From: Erodium maritimum
Lineage: Eukaryota > Streptophyta > Magnoliopsida > Geraniales > Geraniaceae
Direction: 5' to 3'
Assembly (NCBI GenBank): GCA_963921825.1
Contig: OY997588.1
Coordinates: 123,996,715-124,060,714, forward strand
Length of the DNA: 64,000 bases
Shown here: positions 11,050-22,479 of the stretch, piece after piece
How positions within the stretch are numbered: the first letter of the stretch is position 1
Layout: every line of letters starts with the position of its first letter
Notes under the pieces: model-generated
Databases searched by the model: none
Told to the model about the DNA's origin: nothing
Seen by the model: only the letters and a program-made list of their open reading frames with translations
Program-made: the position numbers and the translations under genes

Positions 11050-12140
11050 AAATTATAATCTTCGAAAAGAAGGAAAAGAACAAAAGCCTAATAAATTAGC
11101 ACCTTCAAATACAAGAACATGGACAAAAATCCCAACAACAACAATGTAGACAAGCCGCAAAGGCGAAGAAGGCCGAGTCTAACAACAACCTATACCCATA
11201 TGACAAAAATGAAGCACAAAGAATAAAGGTTTCCATATCCAAAGCCAACAACCAGCTAACTCAAAATCCTAACCTTGAAGGAGAAGCACAACACCTTGCT
11301 CAATAGTCCAAAATCCCTCAAACGAAAGGATGTCAAGATCTAAAAATCGACGGCCGACACTAAAAGAATGGCTGAGACTGCCCCAATAAGCCATGAAAAC
11401 CCAAACTACTGGCTTCAGAAGAGGGTAGAAGCAGACCCAAAGTCCTCGTCGGTGGTCTACTCCTTGAACCGGCGAGCTCGAAACACACCCGTGTTCGAGA
11501 AGAAGAGAAGCCAATAAGCTTAGGAAAGCATGGAAAAGGAGGGAGGTGACGAATCCAACCAGGAAAGGGGAAAGAGAGTACCTGAAAGCACAAACCATCA
11601 TCCAAAAATCAATAGGCATGAACTCACATCAGTCTTCCTCATGCTTCCGGCCAACCCCGAGAAATACCAAACGAAGAGGATGGGTAATTCTACCCAATCC
11701 GAGCGATGCTTGAGGGGCTGTCAGATATGTCGTCCTAAGCACGAACCGACGACAAAAGTCAGTCTGAAGCGCATCGACGAAGGATTAGGAGGTCCAGAGG
11801 GCGGAGGAGCTCAGAAGCCTTAGATCTAACCCTAACAAGGATAAATCGAAGGAGAAGAAGAGGCGATGAGGCTACCAATCGAACAAAAAAGGAGAATCAT
11901 TGACCAGATCCACGCCATAAAGGAGAAGATCGTCTCACTCCGGAACTGTGAAGGCTCAACTTTCGAAGACGGAGAAGCTTCGCCAATCATCCCCGGAGAG
12001 AAGGGGCAGAGGAGGAAAAGGGAAGGGAAGGAAGCATAGCCACCACCAGTGACCTCTAGAGGAAAGGAGATTGCCGACGGAGCAGATTGAAGCTGACGAC
12101 GACTATAGAAAGACGTGAGGGTTAGGATTTTCTAGAGAAA
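11050..12140 (-). other. GC-richer block, possibly a decayed retroelement on the minus strand
   Basis: On the minus strand it opens (near 12140) with the phrase ctagaaaatcctaaccctca, typical of plant leader sequence, and closes near 11060 with ttcttttccttcttttcgaa, a T-rich tail resembling other LINE tails here. The longest minus frame (11619-11269) shows no recognised domain. I found no target-site duplication or poly(A). The identity is unresolved. Confidence 0.3.
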
Positions 12141-12423
12141 AGCTAGATGCTCTCTCCACCAATGATTATTTACTTGAAAATAGAGTTATAGGAAAGTCCA
12201 TCATTATAACTTAATTAGTACTGTATGTTTATAAATAATATACCCAAGAAATCATTTATTTTAAAACCAAAGAAATGTTGCTTCAATAAAAAAACAACGA
12301 AATGTAATGAATATACGATAATATTCAGGTACGACAATGCCAATTTTTTGCGAAATACGAATCCATCACAGCCTTGGAATCGCATGTAATCGCATAAGGC
12401 AAGACTGAAATTTTTTTTATTTT

Positions 12424-13132
12424 TTTTTTCACCAAGTTTCTTATTTTGATTTTTCCCGTTTCGTTTCAACTCCGATTTAATTTTTTCTTGCGCCAAATTT
12501 TTTCTTTTTTCAAGATCTATCTATCAAGTAGTATATTGAATATGTTTTGAAGCAAGAAAAGACATGTACAAGAAAAAAACACAAATTGTTAACCATGAAT
12601 TAATGTATGTGTTTGCAACTGCATTTGTATGAATAAGCTAATCGTAATGTATGTTTTTGTATATATGTTGTTGCAACTGCACGCTTTGTAATTTTCAGTT
12701 ATATGTGTACGCTGAACTTAATGTATGTTTATGCAATTTTCAATGTATGTTCTTGCCATTTCATTTGTATGTGTAAGCCAACCTTAATGCATGTTGTTTT
12801 AGTTGTATGTGTACGCTAAACTTAATGTATGTTCTTACTATTTTCATTTGTATGTGTATGTATGTTTTGTACGTGGAAGCTAATAAATTAAGATTAGCTT
12901 ACACATACATTAAGATTAGCTTATTTATACAAATGCAGTTGCAAAAACATACATTAGTGCACGGTTAACAATTTGTGTTTTTGCTTGTACATGGTTTTTT
13001 TTGCTTCAAAACATATTCAATATGCTACTTGATAGATAGATCTTGAAAAAAGAAAGTTTTTGGCGCAAGAAAAATCTAAATCGGAGTTGAAACGAAGCGG
13101 GAAAGATCAAAATAAGAAACTTGGTGAAAAAA
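12424..13132. mobile_element. Foldback/MITE-like element, about 0.7 kb, arms about 250 bp
   Basis: The left arm (12424-about 12680), starting ttttttcaccaagtttctta, is the imperfect reverse complement of the right arm (about 12880-13132), ending with the mirror of that phrase. The middle carries several imperfect units containing catttgtatgtgtaagc and taatgtatgtt. There is no coding capacity. The superfamily is undetermined; a Mutator-like foldback is possible. I could not fix a target-site duplication because both ends merge into A/T runs. Confidence 0.75.
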
Positions 13133-13416
13133 TGAAGAATAAGATACCTTACGCGAAATTGCAACTCTTAGGTATTATGTCATTCAAAAGTTGGGATTAA
13201 TTTGTATTTCGTATCTAAAGATAAGTTCGTATTATTTCGCATCCAAGTAGGAATCTTATGAGTTAATAAGGGGTTAATTATCCATCATGTAGTTTCAATT
13301 TCTGTCATTAATTTGATGATCACATAGATATGATTCCGGAAACCAGACTTAAGTTTTCATTTTTGACTATCCTATAGGATATAAAGTCACTTATTTTTAT
13401 ATCAAGATAAACTAAA

Positions 13417-13422
13417 TTTATT
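13417..13422 (-). terminator. Candidate poly(A) signal of the phospholipase C gene
   Basis: AATAAA on the minus strand, about 104 nt past the stop codon at 13526. The position suits a plant near-upstream element, but plant signals are loose and no transcript end is known. Confidence 0.35.
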
Positions 13423-13525
13423 ACACACAAAAAAAGGGTTATGACCTAACATAGAAATGAGAAGTTGATCTAATAAATTTAGGGGGAGACATGTAGTGAA
13501 GAGATTAACTTTCCTTCACCAATAT

Positions 13526-15520
13526 TTAGTCCATGTGGAGGACCGTCCTAATATCACACGCTAAGCACGTTAAAAACTTCTGAGCAAAGGATTTAGATGG
13601 TGTCCGTGCAGAGGGCTTTGGCTGAACAATAGGATCTCCGGCGGGGGCAGTGGTGTCTCCATTTCTCTTGCAGTCGTCGCAAAACTTTTTGAAAGCGGCC
13701 TGAACGTACTCAACAGCCTCGGAAACAGTCATGTTCTCCACCAGTTTGTCGGGATACACGTCCTTGGCACAGTCCCCGTTCAGCGTCGCCGCCATTTGTA
13801 CCAGCTCTTGCTGGAACTCTGTCAGCTTTGCCTCCTCATTTGCCGGAGCCTCCCTCATCCTCACCGCTTCCGGCAATGTCACTGTGCCAAGACGAAACCA
13901 TGAATGCATGGTACATTCACAATGAGTAATAATTTAAATGTGTTTTGATACCTGGACAATCAGTTCTTGGGGTGCTTCTGTTAAGGACAGTCTCGAAGGT
14001 GCCAGCCCAAGCGTCACGCTTGGTGAGGAAGTCCTTGAGATTAAAGATCTTTTTCACGGTTGCACAGACCGAGGAATGCTCGAACTCCGAGCTCGCATCC
14101 GGCCCAGATGGAGAATGCAAAACTGTATACTTCGTAGTCAGCAACCAATTCAACTAAAAACTTAAACTGATTAAGCTAACCTGTGCCTGGTTTAATCCAA
14201 GGAGAAATCATAATGGCGGGGACTCTAACACCAAGGCGGTCAAACTTGAACTTGTAAGGCTCAGGGCCCACAATGCCATCAGGACTGGGGACACCGGTGA
14301 CCGGCGTGGGAACATGATCGTAGAAGCCGCCGTGCTCGTCGTACACAATAAGGAACAAGGTTTCATTCCACTGGGGGCTGGCCCTTAATGCCTCGTACAC
14401 TTCCTTGACAAACTTCTGTCCGTTGGAGACATCATGTGAAGGATGGTCATCGTTGGCCGCCAACGACAGGAGATCGTAGTATCTGGGTTCGATCACTACG
14501 TAGTTTGGCAACTTCCCCTCCTTGCAGTGCCTCTTGAAGTCTATGTCAAATTGGTGGAAGTTGTCTATATACTTCAATTTTCTCAGGTTCCTTTTCACAT
14601 AATAAATAGTTACAATTTATAAAATTCACATGCTTGTTTTGTGAAAATATTTAACTATAAATAGAACTTACTAATTTAAATGCATATTTATTAATTAATT
14701 TATAAAAAAAATTCTGGTCAAAACCTGAAAGCCGAGATACTTGCTAATAAAAGACTAATTAAGTCATACCGTTATAGGGTATGAATTGACTATGATCAAA
14801 CTCTAGAACCAACAACGGGGTATTTCAGATAAATTAGAAATTAAAAAAAATTAAAATGAAAAAAGAAGCAGAAATTAGTGGGGTTACTTACCTATAGAAG
14901 AGAGTACTAGGGACAATCTGGTAATAAATGCCAAAAGTGAAGCCTTGATCCTCCAACGACTCGAATATGGTCTTCTGAGGGAAGCCCGCGATTAGCGCCT
15001 TGGTATCGTTGCTGGTGGCTCCATGCGACGTGGCCGAGTGCACGAACAGCCGGTTCGGCTGAGTCGACGCCGGCATGGATGCGAACCACCGGTCGCAGAC
15101 CGCGAACTGGGAGACGAGGTCCCTGTAGACCGGGACTGCGTCGGGAGCAAACCCGTCCATGACGTTCTCGGACATGCCGGGCAGCGTGCGCTCGGCGTTC
15201 TGCGCGAACCCCTGCATGGTGGGAGGCAGGCTCTTTGCTTCCGACTGGGCGGACCAGGGCTCGCCGAACACTTGCTCGTAGATGGCCTGGATGGAGTGAC
15301 CCGGGTCGGGGTCCACGTAGGCCGACCCTTGCTTGAATGTGACCCGGTTGGAGTTCGGGTCGGAGGTGAAGATGGGGTTGGACTCGGCCCCCGTGACGCC
15401 GTTGATCTCCGGGTTGAGGGACTTCATCCACCCGAGCATGTGGTCGAAGGAACGGTTCTCTTGGACCAACACCACGATGGTCTTGATCGGGTACGGAGTA
15501 GAGCTCGACTCAGACCCCAT
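13526..15520 (-). CDS. Non-specific phospholipase C, NPC3/4/5-like, four exons, 521 aa
   Basis: Predicted to hydrolyse phospholipids such as phosphatidylcholine to diacylglycerol. Exons: 15520-14892, 14590-14181, 14122-13952, 13881-13526; all three introns are GT-AG and keep frame. The first ATG gives [20 protein letters not shown] with no signal peptide, as in the NPC3-5 group. Family motifs: [11 protein letters not shown] at residues 21-31, [14 protein letters not shown] in exon 1, [15 protein letters not shown] at 257-271, [13 protein letters not shown] at 294-306. Length and exon order match the family. The C-terminus has a Cys pair (FLTCLACD) like the region of Arabidopsis NPC4 reported to be S-acylated, so plasma-membrane attachment is an inference. 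The frame is intact. The NPC4-type subgroup is my judgement by eye; NPC3 or NPC5 is possible. Confidence 0.95.
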
Positions 15521-15684
15521 CACTGATTTGGGTTGAGCTGTTATGGTGAGGTTTTATGTTTTTGGTGACAGAGAGATATAGCCGATGAGGAAATTATAGT
15601 GCAATTGATTATATGTGTATCCACATACTCATATATATAGAAAAATGATTGGTTGTTTTGTAAATATAGGAGCCATTGAGAGAG

Positions 15685-15695
15685 TTTATATATAT
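15685..15695 (-). promoter_or_regulatory. Candidate TATA box of the phospholipase C gene
   Basis: ATATATATAAA on the minus strand, about 165-175 bp before the start codon, followed by a CT-rich stretch (ctctctc) typical of plant start regions. It implies a leader of roughly 140 nt. Other TA-rich runs nearby make the choice uncertain. Confidence 0.45.
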
Positions 15696-15949
15696 GAGGG
15701 AAATAGAGTAGTACTTGTGGAAGCAACAAATTAATTCTTATTCGTATTTATTTATTAGTGTTTAGACGGAGGGGGATTGAGTTTCACTTACAGAACTTGT
15801 CCTCCTCAATAATATTGGTAAGACAGACAAGTAAGCTATGGTTTTGACATTTTCATTCATTAATGATAATTAATGGTATACTCAAGAATATACCATTTCT
15901 TCTATCCTTTTTGTATGATGTGTTTTTTAGGATGAGATCTAATACACTT

Positions 15950-15972
15950 TTATATATATATATATATATATA
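15950..15972. repeat. (TA)n microsatellite
   Basis: Uninterrupted alternating T and A for about 23 bp in AT-rich flanking DNA upstream of the phospholipase C gene. Confidence 0.9.
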
Positions 15973-16480
15973 AATAGATGAATTAAATTTTATTTAAATA
16001 TACCACTCAAAATAAACTAATTAAATTCATTTGAGTTCTCATTTTATTTGAGGATTTCATGATTCAACCAAATTAGATTATAAATCTTAGTATGGTACAT
16101 GAGGCATATTGGCGACAAATCGAAAATGGGGAAGGGGTATAGCGATGTTTTCGACGACTTCATTGTTGAAATTCAAAGTTCGTACCAACGTCAATTCTTT
16201 TTTTCCGACAGTACTTTTGCAGGTCTGTAGACTATGGGATCATGGTTCTTGTCAATTGACGCAAAAGCCCTAACTCTAGTTCGTCGATCTGTGGCCGCAA
16301 CCAATATTAAGAGTGAAATGAATGGTGTAAGTCTAAAATCATTGATACAATAGAGTATCCATGATAATTGTATGAGAGATATGCGGTAATTTTAGGCAAA
16401 ACATATGACAAATATTGACTAAGTACGTGATAAATTATTGACATTTATATGACAATTGATATTGCAACTCTCGGTCTCAC
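15973..16480. other. Intergenic, no recognised gene
   Basis: AT-rich sequence without a convincing reading frame or repeat boundary. A short tccaatccaatccaatccaa run lies at its right edge. Confidence 0.5.
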
Positions 16481-16499
16481 TCCCCAATCCAATCCAATC

Positions 16500-16830
16500 C
16501 AAGTGTTCCTCATTTTTTCTTATTAGCAAAGCAAAATGCAGATTAAAACCTAATCTGAAAGAGGAATACAAGAGGTCACACTAAGGACCCAAAAGCCCCC
16601 CCCCCCCCCCCCCAAAAGGGGGGAGAACTGCAAACACGATGTAAGAAGGACTAGCTAAACGAACATACAAGGATTTACAACCAGCCCAAGACATTAAGGA
16701 ACTAAGATACAAACAGATCAACCTAAAATGCAACACTACCAATTGATAAGTCATGAGACTTAAGAACAACAACCTTGATGGTCTGAAATTCAGTTTCCTT
16801 GCTACAGATGAAGCCTGATGGAGAAGCAAC
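16500..16830 (-). mobile_element. Probable LINE-type 3' tail fragment with an 18-base G run
   Basis: Read on the minus strand it is T-rich untranslated-type sequence containing G18 (C18 at 16596-16613 on +) and ends gctaataagaaaaaatg near 16505, like the aataaa-plus-A tails of the other LINE-type insertions in this window. No coding part and no target-site duplication were found. A host pseudogene tail is the alternative. Confidence 0.35.
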
Positions 16831-17667
16831 ATATGAAATCTTAACCATATTTGAGTATTAGAAGCAAACCAACTTGGATGAAAAGAAAAGGAAGATGTTA
16901 TGAGATGTTAAAATCTGTAGGTTGTCTTTATAAAATATCCATCATTTTAATTTGTTCAACACTACCACCATTTGGAATTTGATCAGCACTGCCAGCAACC
17001 AAGAATTGCAACCCCAGAACCAATGCAAAATTGATCAACATCGAATTTGAAGATCTGTAGAGGAAGAACTAATTCACATCATAAATGATATATATTTGAT
17101 TCTTGACGAGAACTTTACATGACAATGTTAGTCTTGTCCACATCAATAGTGGTATATATTTGATTTTTGACGGAAACTATGTCATATTTATGTCTCTTAT
17201 GAGTGGGGATGACTATGAGTCAAATCCCCTTTTTAAGTGCATCAGCACATGGTCATCAAGCAATATAGTAGACAATTAAGTATCGGTAGAACTCACATGG
17301 AGTAGAGGTATCATTAGTATTTTCACTAAAACTAGAGGAGGTGGGTTGTCACTTCAACATCCCTGAAAGGAAAAATAAATGGCGAAAAGTAAAAGTTTGA
17401 TTTAGTTTTAAAGAAAAGGAAACTATATACATGTTAACACCTAAGATACATAACTATTGATTCACACAAAGAGTCGGTCACAAGTATAAGTAAACATGAA
17501 ATTCAATTAATCCATAACATGATTAACGACTCAAATAATGTTTCCTCATGGTCTTAGAACACTTAAGTTCCTACGCATACAGTATTATAAAATCAACCAC
17601 ATACTAGTCACGAGGAGAAGGCATAAGAGCATTTCCCGAATCATTATACGCATCACTAATCATTGGA
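16831..17667. other. Intergenic, no recognised gene
   Basis: AT-rich, with no frame above noise. A tgtcacttcaacatccctga phrase at about 17347 has a TG start that could be an LTR end of another family, but I found no partner end. Confidence 0.4.

Positions 17668-17738
<71 letters not shown>
17668..17738. repeat. (AAT)n microsatellite, about 23 units
   Basis: About 71 bp of uninterrupted AAT. Confidence 0.95.
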
Positions 17739-17871
17739 GGTATAGTTCTATAACCTGGAGCAAAGCTCGATCAATCCTCGAACAAGAAAGAAAAACAAAG
17801 AAATGCATGTCACTCTCGCTACCAACTATATAAGTAGAGATAGCTACACAACTCAGTCAATGTACTTAGGT

Positions 17872-18122
17872 ACACCTAGTTCAACATCTTAATGACCTAG
17901 TCCCATCAATAAAGATGGTCATCTAAAATCAAGGAGAACTACATAGAGTATTGAACTACGATACTTTGGTAATACACAAGCATAAGTGAACTCTAAATAA
18001 ATTGACGAATCTACGTAGATATGCTTAGTTCAACATCCTAACGACCGAATGTCATCGATCATCAAGGAGAACTACATTGAATATCGAATCACGATACTTT
18101 GGTAATACACAAGAATAAGTAA
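17872..18122. repeat. Tandem duplication of about 110-130 bp
   Basis: The block containing tagttcaacatcttaatgac, atcaaggagaactacat and cgatactttggtaatacac recurs once immediately downstream (about 18028-18122) with scattered mismatches. This kind of array is frequent inside long plant LTRs, so it may mark an unrecognised one. Confidence 0.65.
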
Positions 18123-20265
18123 ATTATAATACCAGTGAATCTCAATGCAACACTAGATCGAATCATGGATCGCTCCAAAAATCAATCTACATATCACACA
18201 CAACAATTATGGAAAACTCTTAATTCGTTCGGTCGGCTTGAAACACATAAGAGAATTGTGAAATACAACCAGGTAAATTTCTATCTCATCAATAGAAAAT
18301 CAAGACGTGTAAATATGGGAAATTCTACATGGTTGAAGATGGTATTTTTACCAAAATTAACCTTGAACTTGAAATACACCCAATAGGCGAAAAAGCTAGC
18401 ACATGAAATTGGGTTCAATAACATTAAAATTCAAACACAAAGTAAGAAAATCAGGCTTGAATATCAATTAGGTTAAATATAGATATTTACCCATACGAAT
18501 AATTGGATGCTAATTAAGCTCAACAAACAAAAATCTTGCAAAAAAAAAAAACTACCAACATCAGATGAACCATAAATTCATGCAATAAAGTAGGGGAAAC
18601 CAATATTTACACAACACTCATGACCAAGGATTCAAATCCAAGGTCATGGATTCAAAATCCTACACAAACACTCCAAAAATCTTAGCTTTAAAACAAGTCT
18701 AGAGAAGGATAGATATTAAAACCGAGATTGAGTTGAAAAACCCAATCAAAACTTCTCTAGCCTACAAACCCACCATCTCCAACTCTCCAAAGCTTCAACA
18801 CATGAAAAAGGAGAAGATGGAGATGGTGGGAGGCTTCATGGATGCTTGAATCCTCCTTGGATCGTCAAAATTATGTTTGTAGATGGTAGTTTTTGCTCCA
18901 AGGTTGACGATGAAGCAAAGAAAAGTGGAGAGAGAAAAAAAAATAACTTGCTGTAAAAAATATTTTACAAAAAATAATGATACAAATATCTTGGTGTTCT
19001 TGAAAATCTGATTTAATTAGATATATATACTATTGCTCGCGAGCTGGAGGGATAAGGTTGAAGACGCTGTTGGCGGATTTGATCATGTGCGGTGCACCTG
19101 GCCAATCAATAGTTGGGATGAAGTCACGCTGCGAGTCAGCAATGCTGACCGGGTCAACGAAACAGTTCGCGTGATGTGCGGTCTAGAATCGCGGGTGCAC
19201 GGTTCAGTCGTGGGATGCACCACACCAAAAACAGGAAACGATAAGCTTGCCACATGGCACTATCTGATTACAAACGTGTTGCATCTTTTTCCACTTTTAT
19301 ACTTCACGCTTTTTTGTTCATTCCTGTTCTGTTTGTGCTCCGATCAACCTTGTTCTTGCGCCAATAGTTTTCTTTTCTCGAGGCCTAAAAAATGAGACCA
19401 AGGATGAATATTTTTGGAAAATTTTAAAAGTATCGACAATGAACTAGGCTTTAAGAAGATATTAGAAATGCTAAAAATAGAAGAAGAAGCGTAAACAAAG
19501 TAAAAATATAAGAAATATAGTCAAATTAAGTAGCCAAATTTATGCTCATAAATTTCATTAAACTCAAGTAAATGTTTGTGTAGTCTCAATGGGAAGAGAA
19601 TATGAATATATTCTACATCTAACGATACTTCTACTATTGATATGTCTAACTTCAATTAGACAAAGTATTTGTTTAAAATTGTTGTAGATAAGCCCTTCGA
19701 GAAGATGTGTTTCTATTTTCCAATCCTTATATTGATAAGTCCACCTAGTTATAGATAAGTCCACCTAGTTATAACGAGTTATGACGACAAAATTCCAATT
19801 GGTCACCCAACAGCTTGTACAACGAAGAAAATCATAGTTGTTATACTTTCCTACGAACTTCCCTTCCAGGTTCCTTTCTTTCCTCTCTTATTTAAGACAT
19901 GAACAACCATTCACTCTGATTCCTCTTGAAAAATATGATGACGACAAATCTGAAGATGCACCAACAACTAAAGAAGAAGCACACCCGACAAATGAAAACG
20001 ACATGCATCTTCCTGATGATCGCCGTGTGACCCTTCTTTGGTTATATTGGTTAGAGTCAGATGAAGAACAAATGGGCCATCGTTTGGAAATGGAAGTAAG
20101 GTAATCAATTGGGATGATACTCCCGATTATGATAAAGTGTGTTACCGAAAGACCGCAATTTTGGTAGAATATGTTGGCCTTCTATGATTATTTGACATAG
20201 TTTAAAATGATAATTAATGTATAATAGGTAATATATTATCATGTAATCATCTTACACTATGTTTA
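18123..20265. other. Intergenic, no recognised gene
   Basis: Mostly AT-rich. 18700-18900 looks like long-LTR leader sequence but has no clear ends. 19040-19395 is GC-richer with one unrecognised 120-codon frame. 19838-20104 holds an 88-codon frame rich in acidic residues and without a known domain. None is supported as a gene. Confidence 0.4.
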
Positions 20266-20278
20266 CTTATTATGTAGT

Positions 20279-22466
20279 TTTTTTTATAAGCGAAAGATTT
20301 ATTGAACCTTTGCTTTCCTAAGATAAGAAAAACAAGGTAGGAGATCAACCTCAGAAAGGGATCATCCCAAAAACTGAAATAGTCTCAAAAGAGCAACAAG
20401 GCATGCACGCCTCTAGATCAGAAAACACAAAACAGTACAGGAGCAAACAACAAGTCTCCTAAATTACTTCCTACTCGGGTCCAAGCAGGAAACGTGTTAG
20501 AAACTGGAACAGGGCTTACGAAATTTTTTGTCGATACAGGGGAAACCTCGTCCTTACTACCCTCGACGTCCTCCAGCATAAGATGCGGGTGGATCTGTTC
20601 GAGCACCACAGGGCCAAGGCTAACAACCCCTTCCCCAACTTTTGAACGATAGCTCCATTCACTCGAGCTATTTTTTGTTGCAATATCAACCTTAAAGATT
20701 CCGGCTTTGCTTCCAACTTCGTTAGAGGTTTTGGCTCTTGTCTAATAGAAAACAACTGAAGAAGCAATTATCTTTTTTGACTGAGCCTTTTTAGGACGCC
20801 CTATTTTTTTTGTTCACCCTTAGAGGGTTTAGACAAAGCGTCCTTCCACGGACTACCTTGAAACCCGACAACCAAATCCCTTTGTCCATCCACTTGAAAC
20901 CCAACTTCCAAAATCGGTTTACCATCCCGAGGAGGGCCCAAATCAGTCCCAATTCGGTTAAAAATGTCAGCCAAACTGGTCACGGACCAACAACTGTGAC
21001 TTTTTGGAAAGGCTTGATAAGTGGGAAACAGCATCAGGGCCCAATGTCCACATAGACCCTGCAGGCACAAGCCCAACAGACATATGCCCACCTTCATAAC
21101 ATTCGCGCTTCTTCTCCTTCTCGTCGCCCTTCTTTGCTAGAACAAGAAAATTAGGGCTTGTATTAGGCCCTAATGGCTGAGGCCCAGCACCACTTAGCCC
21201 AACACTATGTGGCTCAGAAACCAGAAGCACAACACTATCAACATCGCGCTTCTTCTCCATATTCTGCACGCCGAGCTTCTCTGCTGAAAAAGGAAACTCA
21301 ACTCCAGGATTCGCGGTGTCAAAGGATGAAACAATTACAGGATCCGAATCCCAAGATCTGATTTTGAACCATCCCGTGATTCACTGAATCTCTTTGAACT
21401 CGAGAGCGGAGCCCGTCCCCTGCAAGTTGTCGTCAATGAGCGGCGTGCAACAGCGTCGCCGACCAAAACCAATGCCTCAATCTCCGAAAACCACCATTTT
21501 CTAACGTACGTGTTCTTTGCATCAACACATCTTCCGACCTCGGTGGTCTTCCCGGCTTCTTCTTCAGCAACTCCGATGTACTCTGTTTCTGCGCGGAATT
21601 GCTCTGTTTCGAATCAGGACCAGGCCTAACTGAACCAGGGCGTGCGGGAGCAACGAGTAGGTCATACCCATTGTACCGGTATCCATTGAGAGAATTAACA
21701 ACTTGATTAGCAGCATCTGAACTCGAGAACTCGGAAAATCCAAAGTAACACCTTTTTCAATTTGGTTTCTTCAAAATAGAGGCGAATTCGACCTCTCCAA
21801 ACGTGCCTAGAGAGTTACGAGTCCAGTTCGACGAGGTTCCATAGGGAAGGTTGTACAGGAAGACCATTGACTGGCCAGAGATCGGATCTTTTAAATCAGT
21901 CACACCAGAATGATCAGAGGCCATAGAATTCTGCCCCACCTCGTCCATCTTGTCCATCGTGCCTGCGATTTTGCTTTGAACCACTCTATCTTCCTGAACC
22001 ACAGATTGATGAGAAGTATCGGCCGTCACAAACCCAGAATCAGAAACAAAGGCTTCGGCTAAGGAAAAAGCCTTTGGAGAAGCCTGCTTTAGCTTTTCTG
22101 GCCCGACTTCCTCAGTGCATGCCTTATTGCGATGAGGACGACTTCGACCAGAGTTGGTCTTAGACTTGGATCCAAGACCATCCTGAGAAACCGAATGCAA
22201 CCCCTTCCCATCCCTGACTTTGTGGATCGGTGTATGTTTGGGTACCCTTGGTTCCTTGAGACTGCCCTTGGCACGAACCTTAACATCACAGCCAACACTA
22301 AGATACTCACCGTACAATGACACCAACGTAGAGCAAAAGGAGTGAAAAGAGAGGTGTCGTCCTTCCTTCTCCGATTGCAGGGTCATGTGGCGACGGTGTT
22401 GCTTCAGCGAAGCAGAGCTCATCGTGTTCTCTACACCTATTTTTATCAATGAATGATGGCAATGCC
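20279..22466 (-). mobile_element. LINE-type insertion with RRM ORF1 and no ORF2, 2.2 kb, TSD cttattatgtagt
   Basis: A 13-bp target-site duplication, cttattatgtagt, lies at 20266-20278 and 22467-22479. On the minus strand the element starts with a 44-nt leader, has an ORF1 with an RRM, and ends with aataaatctttcgcttat followed by about nine A. There is no endonuclease or reverse-transcriptase sequence in its 2188 bp. It is best read as a non-autonomous LINE derivative that kept ORF1 and the 3' tail and was moved in trans. Past the first frame, ORF1 continues only in interrupted frames down to about 20300. Confidence 0.85.
21580..22422 (-). pseudogene. LINE ORF1 with RNA-recognition motif, interrupted
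   Basis: The ATG at 22422 opens 221 codons (to 21757) of a Ser/Lys-rich leader that ends in an RRM start, MVFLYNLPYGTSSN (RNP2-like). Directly past the stop the same domain goes on with an RNP1-like CYFGFSEFSSSDAANQVV at about 21750-21690, so one stop splits the RRM. Plant LINEs of one lineage carry an RRM in ORF1; I assign it there. A host RRM gene is unlikely because the frame lies inside a TSD-bounded, poly(A)-tailed unit. The related copy at 46346-46585 supports this. Confidence 0.7.
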
Positions 22467-22479
22467 CTTATTATGTAGT

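Noticed and set aside
15023-15526. 167-codon plus-strand frame
   Set aside because: Antisense shadow of the GC-rich first exon of the phospholipase C gene; Arg-rich with no domain.
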